Part shown: one piece after another, positions 7,906-11,199 of the stretch
Numbering within the stretch: position 1 is the stretch's first letter
Layout of the letters: every line of letters begins with the position of its first letter
Assembly: GCA_041908845.1 (NCBI GenBank)
Contig: JAYREN010000104.1
Coordinates: forward strand, 1 to 11,199
Source of the DNA: JAYREN01 sp041908845
GTDB taxonomy: Bacteria > Acidobacteriota > Holophagae > Holophagales > Holophagaceae
DNA: 11,199 nt
Reading direction: 5' to 3'
Made by a program: the position numbers and the translations under genes
Notes under the pieces: generated by a model
Told to the model about the DNA's origin: nothing
Seen by the model: only the letters and a program-made list of their open reading frames with translations
The model's database searches: none

Positions 7906-8472
7906 TCAGTCGAAGTGGGTGTCGATGACCTCACACCAGAAGTGGTAGACCATCTGGTGGACTTCCTGGATGCGGGCCGTCACGGGGCTCGGGACCACCA
8001 GTGCCTCGTCGCAGAGTGCCTTCAGCTTGCCGCCGTCCCGGCCTAGCAGCCCAAGAGTCTTCATGCCTTGGGCCTGGGCGGCCTCCACGGCCCGAATCAC
8101 GTTGGGGCTGTTGCCGCTGGTGCTGATGCCCACCAGGAGATCACCGGGGCGCCCCAGGGCCTCCACCTGGCGGCTGAACACTCGATCGAAACCGTAATCG
8201 TTGCCGATGGCCGTGAGGGCCGAGGTGTCCGTGGTCAGGGCGATTCCGGCCAGGGCTCGACGCTCCTTGAGGTAGCGGCCCGAGAGTTCGGCGGCAAAAT
8301 GCTGGGCGTCGGCGGCGCTGCCCCCATTGCCGCAGATCAGGATCCGGCAGCCCCGCTTGAGGCGTTCAACTATGTCCTGGGCCTGGGCGACGATTCGCTC
8401 GGCCTCCGCCTGAAAGAAGGCCTGCTTCAGAAGGGTGGATTCCTCAACATGCTGGAGCAGTGTGGCTTTCAT
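7906..8472 (-). CDS. gmhA: Sedoheptulose 7-phosphate isomerase GmhA (SIS domain)
   Basis: Converts sedoheptulose 7-phosphate to D-glycero-D-manno-heptose 7-phosphate, the first step towards the ADP-heptose used in lipopolysaccharide core. 188 residues from the ATG at 8472, which has GAGG 6 nt upstream; the reading frame runs open to 8577 but that extension crosses the divergent promoter region and is not family-like. Signature segments: CGNGGSAADAQHFAAEL (47-63), LTTDTSALTAIGNDYGFD (79-96), FSRQVEALGRPGD (99-111), ISTSGNS (116-122) and ARIQEVHQ (166-173). His58, Glu62, Gln169 and His177 line up with the zinc/active-site ligands known for GmhA enzymes. DiaA is a paralogous SIS alternative, but the GNGGSAAD and Asn-Asp-Tyr-Gly segments favour GmhA. 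No other heptose gene is present in the window. Confidence 0.9.
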   Translation of the reverse strand: MKATLLQHVEESTLLKQAFFQAEAERIVAQAQDIVERLKRGCRILICGNGGSAADAQHFAAELSGRYLKERRALAGIALTTDTSALTAIGNDYGFDRVFSRQVEALGRPGDLLVGISTSGNSPNVIRAVEAAQAQGMKTLGLLGRDGGKLKALCDEALVVPSPVTARIQEVHQMVYHFWCEVIDTHFD

Positions 8473-8579
8473 GGGTGGCCTCGGGGTCGGCGCAAGGTGC
8501 GATGATTCCAGGATTTTACGCTTTCCTTGCGCAAAGGCTGTCAAAGTAGATTCCACATTCCCACGGAGATTTTCCAACC
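8473..8579. promoter_or_regulatory. Divergent promoter region between gmhA and the P460-like gene
   Basis: 107 bp separating two divergently transcribed genes, so promoters on both strands are expected. On the minus strand a perfect -35 TTGACA (plus positions 8539-8544) is followed after 20 bp by TAAAAT (8513-8518). The 20-bp spacer is too long for a standard sigma-70 promoter and contains a near-palindrome centred on TTGCGCAA (8527-8534). On the plus strand GGAG at 8565-8568 is 11 nt before the ATG at 8580; no clear plus-strand -10 was recognised. Confidence 0.5.
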
Positions 8580-9548
8580 ATGTCCTGGATGGATTGGATT
8601 GCCCACAATCATTTGCTTTTCGTTCACGTACCCGTGGCGGTTGCGGTGTTCATACCGCTGGCCCTGGTCTCCGCCCAGCGGGCGGGGCGGGGCATCCGTC
8701 CCTGGTGGGTCACCTGCCGCTACCTGGCCTGGGGAGGCGTTCTGTTCTCCCTGGTGGCGGTGATCAGTGGTTTTTTTCACGCGAAGGAACTCCACCTGCT
8801 GGCACCGGGCCAAATCCTGGCGCCGAGGGGCGTGGGTGAGGCCGCCATGTTCCACCTCCATCAGGTGCTCGGGGCCTCGGGCCTGGTGCTGGGTGTGCTC
8901 ACACTCAAGGCCGTCTTCCGTCACAGAGAGGAACACCAGGGCATCGGGTTCCTCGCCCTGCTGCTGGGGCTACTCTGGGCCGCGACCATCCTGGCGGCGA
9001 GCTGGTACGGCCACCGGCTGAACCGACCGGCGCCAAGGGCCGAGGCTGCCCAGGCGGCGTCTCCAGTCCCTGCCGTGCCGGCCGTCGACCCTGAAGCCAA
9101 GGCGCCCCTGCGTGCCCTGGACTACCTGAGCCTGGTGCCCATGCACACGGAGCCGGTGCGCAATCCTCTGCACGGTGACCGGTGGATTCGGGTGTGGGTG
9201 AGTCCTGGTGCGGAAGAGGCCTATCGCGCCGGCGAGAAGATGCCGGAGGGGTCGTTGCTGGTGATGAGCAGTGTGGAGGATCGCTGGGGCCGTCCCGGCC
9301 AAGAAAGCGGACCCCTCTACGCCCTGGAAACCAAACAGGGCAAGCCTCGGTTCACCTTCTACTGGCCCCAGGTTCCCGAGGCTCGGCGCGGCGAGGTGGG
9401 CGGCGCTGCGCGGGCCTACTGGCGCGGCGAGGATACGAATCTTGCGAACTGTATGACCTGCCACAGCGAGGGCCTCGCACCCCGGCAGGACCGCAGTCGC
9501 TGGGTCGTGCCCCGCAAACCCAAGCCCGGAGCCGTTCCAGTCGAGTAG
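8580..9548 (+). CDS. DUF2231-like four-helix membrane protein fused to a cytochrome P460-like monohaem domain
   Basis: 322 residues in two parts. Residues 1-148 contain four membrane helices (about 12-32, 47-66, 93-113, 121-142) starting with HNHLLFVHVPVAV, which resembles the DUF2231 family. Histidines near or within helices (9, 11, 16, 67, 92, 94) could ligate b-type haem, though this is not shown. A Pro/Ala-rich linker (149-175) leads to a soluble domain (about 178-308) with RWIRVWVSPGAEEAY (201-215), PEGSLLVMSS (222-231) and PRFTFYWPQVP (256-266), the pattern of the cytochrome P460 family, ending in the c-type haem site CMTCH (291-295). Haem attachment places this domain on the periplasmic side. 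The cross-linking lysine of true P460 cannot be assigned by eye, so hydroxylamine oxidation should not be assumed; a monohaem electron carrier or haem sensor is equally possible. Stop is TAG; the next gene begins 60 bp on. Confidence 0.8.
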   Translation: MSWMDWIAHNHLLFVHVPVAVAVFIPLALVSAQRAGRGIRPWWVTCRYLAWGGVLFSLVAVISGFFHAKELHLLAPGQILAPRGVGEAAMFHLHQVLGASGLVLGVLTLKAVFRHREEHQGIGFLALLLGLLWAATILAASWYGHRLNRPAPRAEAAQAASPVPAVPAVDPEAKAPLRALDYLSLVPMHTEPVRNPLHGDRWIRVWVSPGAEEAYRAGEKMPEGSLLVMSSVEDRWGRPGQESGPLYALETKQGKPRFTFYWPQVPEARRGEVGGAARAYWRGEDTNLANCMTCHSEGLAPRQDRSRWVVPRKPKPGAVPVE

Positions 9549-9608
9549 TTGGCCGCCATAAACGAGTTATTAACGTTTCCAACCCCATACATTGGATAGG
9601 ATCATCCC

Positions 9609-10082
9609 ATGCGCTGGCTTCTCCCTTTCCTCACCCTTCCCCTGCTGGCGGTACAGCCCCTTCAGGTCCAACTCTCCAATGCCTCGGTGACCTGGGGCTC
9701 GGGAGTCGAGCCAAGGGGTCCTGCCCCGGCGGCCCACTTTGCGGTGGGCATCAGTCTGGTGGGCAAATGCCCCGCTCGGCCTGAGTTCAGGGTCTGGCGT
9801 GTGAAGATCGGCGATTTTCCCTCCCTGGAAACGTCGGGGGCCAAGTTTCCCCGGCTGAAGAAAGGGCAGGCACTGAAGCACACGGCCACCACAGAAAAGG
9901 CCGGGACCTGGGTTTTGCGAGGGGCTTGGCCCGCCGCGCCCGAGGGGGAGGATCGCATCGTGGTGGAAGTCCGCTGGAAGTCTCGCCACCGAGGGTGGGC
10001 GTCCTCGAAACTCCTTGAGCACGCCTTGCCGGAGATCCGAAGGCGACCGGGACAGATCGAGAAGGATGAAGTCCTGCATTAA
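9609..10082 (+). CDS. Small exported protein of unknown function
   Basis: 157 residues, not recognised. The N-terminus MRWLLPFLTLPLLAVQ is a short signal peptide, so the mature protein should be periplasmic or secreted. The mature part is basic, with many Arg/Lys, one cysteine (Cys54) and alternating hydrophobic stretches (HFAVGISLVG, FRVWRVKIGDF, WVLRGAWP, DRIVVEVRW) that suggest a small beta-sandwich. No catalytic motif or membrane helix is visible. The ATG at 9609 has AGGA (9598-9601) 7 nt upstream. It lies 60 bp after the P460-like gene on the same strand and could be co-transcribed with it, which is the only functional clue. Confidence 0.75.
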   Translation: MRWLLPFLTLPLLAVQPLQVQLSNASVTWGSGVEPRGPAPAAHFAVGISLVGKCPARPEFRVWRVKIGDFPSLETSGAKFPRLKKGQALKHTATTEKAGTWVLRGAWPAAPEGEDRIVVEVRWKSRHRGWASSKLLEHALPEIRRRPGQIEKDEVLH

Positions 10083-10327
10083 GCCATTCGACCCACCATC
10101 TTGCCTGAGCGGGACTCAGTCGTGACGCAGGGCCAAGTTCCGTTCATGCCCCCAAGTGGCTTCCTGGCTCGTGTAGGGGCACCGCCTCTGTTTCTGTCCT
10201 GGGATCTGACCGAGTTGGTGTCTCCTGCGTGGTATTCTGAAGGGCTTCTTTCCTTGTCATCTCTGGTCCCGCTCGGACCTGTCCCTTGCCATCACACACA
10301 GATGGCCCCCCGATTCTGGAGGCGTGA
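10083..10327 (+). other. 245-bp non-coding stretch with two possible hairpins
   Basis: No credible gene is seen here. An open frame from 10101 runs into the next gene in another frame and lacks a ribosome site. CTGAG (10105-10109) pairs with CTCAG (10115-10119) across a 5-base loop, 22 bases after the upstream stop; there is no T-run, so it is at best a weak terminator. TGCCCC (10147-10152) pairs with GGGGCA (10176-10181). A promoter for the secreted protein downstream is expected, but no clear -35/-10 pair was found. Confidence 0.35.
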
Positions 10328-11199
10328 ATGCGACCCCTTTCAACCCGTAGACTGGCCTGGGGCGTCCTGACGCTCCTGCTTGCATCCCTGACAACGGCCG
10401 ACGCCAAGCCCCCCAAGAAGCATGTCCGCAAGGACTCCGACCGGGCCGATCTGCGCGCCAAGGCCAACCTGGAGATGTTTGGCGGCCACGCTACGCCCGA
10501 ATATCTGGACTTCAAGGCCCGGGTCGCCGAACAGGAACTGAAGCGTTGGGAGAGCCTGATCCCGGGGACCAAGGCCCATCGTGCGGGCCTCAGAATGGCA
10601 GGGATCCCCGAGAAGGCCTGGACCAACATCGGGCCCAGCCGGGGACAATCCCAGCTCTACATCGAAGACACCAACATTGCGGATACGGGCCGTCCCACGG
10701 TCATCCTGCCCCACCCCACAAACCCCAACCGACTCTATGTCGGATACGCGGGTGGCGGACTTTGGCGCTGCGATAACGCGGATGTGGCCGCCTCCGGGGA
10801 CTGGACCTGGGCCCCTCTCACCGATGCCCTCCCCGCGGGGAGCCCGGCGGGCAACCTGTCCGTGGGCGGTGCCGCCTTCAAGGTGGGCGACCCGAACACC
10901 CTTTACCTGGCCCTGGGCGACATGATGCCCGGGTCCGCTGATAGCACGGCCGAAGGCCGGGGTTTCTGGATCAGCACCGACGGGGGCGACACCTGGGTCC
11001 GGGGCGGCACCCTGGGGAATACGACCCGCGTCAAGACCGTTCTCTCCCTGCCGGGAAACGTGATTCTCGTGGCTGGTAACGCGGGATTGTTCCGCTCCAC
11101 GAATGGTGGGACCTCCTTTGATCCGGTCACCACGGCGCCGCTGACGGGGGTCATGGGCTGGGATGTGCTGAAGCTGGCCAACGGCGATCTGGTGATGTC
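10328..11199 (+). CDS. Large secreted Asp-box (BNR/sortilin-like) beta-propeller protein, 3' end cut by the window
   Basis: An open frame from the ATG at 10328 runs to the window edge without a stop: 290 complete codons are visible. GGAGG at 10318-10322, 5 nt upstream, supports the start. Residues 1-26 are a signal peptide (LAWGVLTLLLASL core, Ala-Asp-Ala cleavage site at 24-26). Then comes a charged, Lys/Arg-rich helical region (27-90), and from about 97 (AWTNIGPSRG) a propeller-like region with NPNRLYVGYAGGGLWR (132-147), a clear Asp box ISTDGGDTW (215-223) and a second, degenerate one RSTNGGTSF (256-264). Asp boxes occur in sialidases, sortilin-type proteins and many uncharacterised secreted proteins. 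No sialidase active-site residues are visible in this part, so enzymatic function is unassigned. The missing C-terminus may hold further propeller repeats or a sorting domain. Confidence 0.88.
   Translation, partial: MRPLSTRRLAWGVLTLLLASLTTADAKPPKKHVRKDSDRADLRAKANLEMFGGHATPEYLDFKARVAEQELKRWESLIPGTKAHRAGLRMAGIPEKAWTNIGPSRGQSQLYIEDTNIADTGRPTVILPHPTNPNRLYVGYAGGGLWRCDNADVAASGDWTWAPLTDALPAGSPAGNLSVGGAAFKVGDPNTLYLALGDMMPGSADSTAEGRGFWISTDGGDTWVRGGTLGNTTRVKTVLSLPGNVILVAGNAGLFRSTNGGTSFDPVTTAPLTGVMGWDVLKLANGDLVM

Noticed and set aside
8473..8577. N-terminal extension of gmhA by 35 codons
   Set aside because: The ATG at 8472 has a good ribosome site and gives the family-typical N-terminus; the extension overlaps the divergent promoter region.
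10101..10181. Possible GEMM-type (cyclic dinucleotide) riboswitch ahead of the secreted protein
   Set aside because: A short GTGACGCAGGGCC stretch is loosely similar, but the conserved ACAGGGCAAAC-like and tetraloop-receptor parts are missing.
10144..10629. Minus-strand open frame of 161 codons
   Set aside because: Antisense to the signal peptide and N-terminal region of the secreted Asp-box gene, with no domain signature.

Overview
The window looks like chromosome from a GC-rich Gram-negative bacterium. The Gram-negative reading rests on a GmhA-type heptose isomerase, several genes with signal peptides, and a membrane protein carrying a c-type haem motif. The mix of soluble PAS hybrid kinases, LytTR signalling, cytochrome P460-like proteins and large secreted Asp-box propeller proteins would suit Acidobacteriota (Holophaga/Geothrix-like). 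That placement is inferred from style and was not tested by a search.

Layout. Positions 27-8472 form a long leftward block. Read in the direction of transcription it contains gmhA (7906-8472), hemW (6721-7899), a soluble three-PAS hybrid histidine kinase (4378-6627), a 242-bp gap, a four-helix membrane histidine kinase of the LytS/YehU type (3026-4135), a secreted protein of unknown function coupled to it by an ATGA overlap (1830-3029), a LytTR response regulator (1036-1719) and proline iminopeptidase pip (27-998). A 107-bp divergent region (8473-8579) separates this block from rightward genes: a fusion of a DUF2231-like membrane domain and a P460-like monohaem domain (8580-9548), a small exported protein (9609-10082), and, after a 245-bp non-coding stretch, the start of a large secreted Asp-box/propeller protein (10328-11199) cut by the window edge.

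How the genes may work together. The membrane kinase and the LytTR regulator are probably partners, although an exported protein of unknown function is encoded between them. pip follows the regulator by 37 bp, so a peptide-processing enzyme may be co-expressed with the system. The soluble hybrid kinase has no response regulator of its own nearby. gmhA and hemW are housekeeping functions (heptose precursor synthesis; haem trafficking). The P460-like fusion probably does membrane-linked redox or haem chemistry on the outer face of the inner membrane.

No tRNA, rRNA, CRISPR array, insertion sequence or prophage signature was seen. The most interesting items are the kinase / exported protein / LytTR / peptidase cluster and the DUF2231-P460 fusion.
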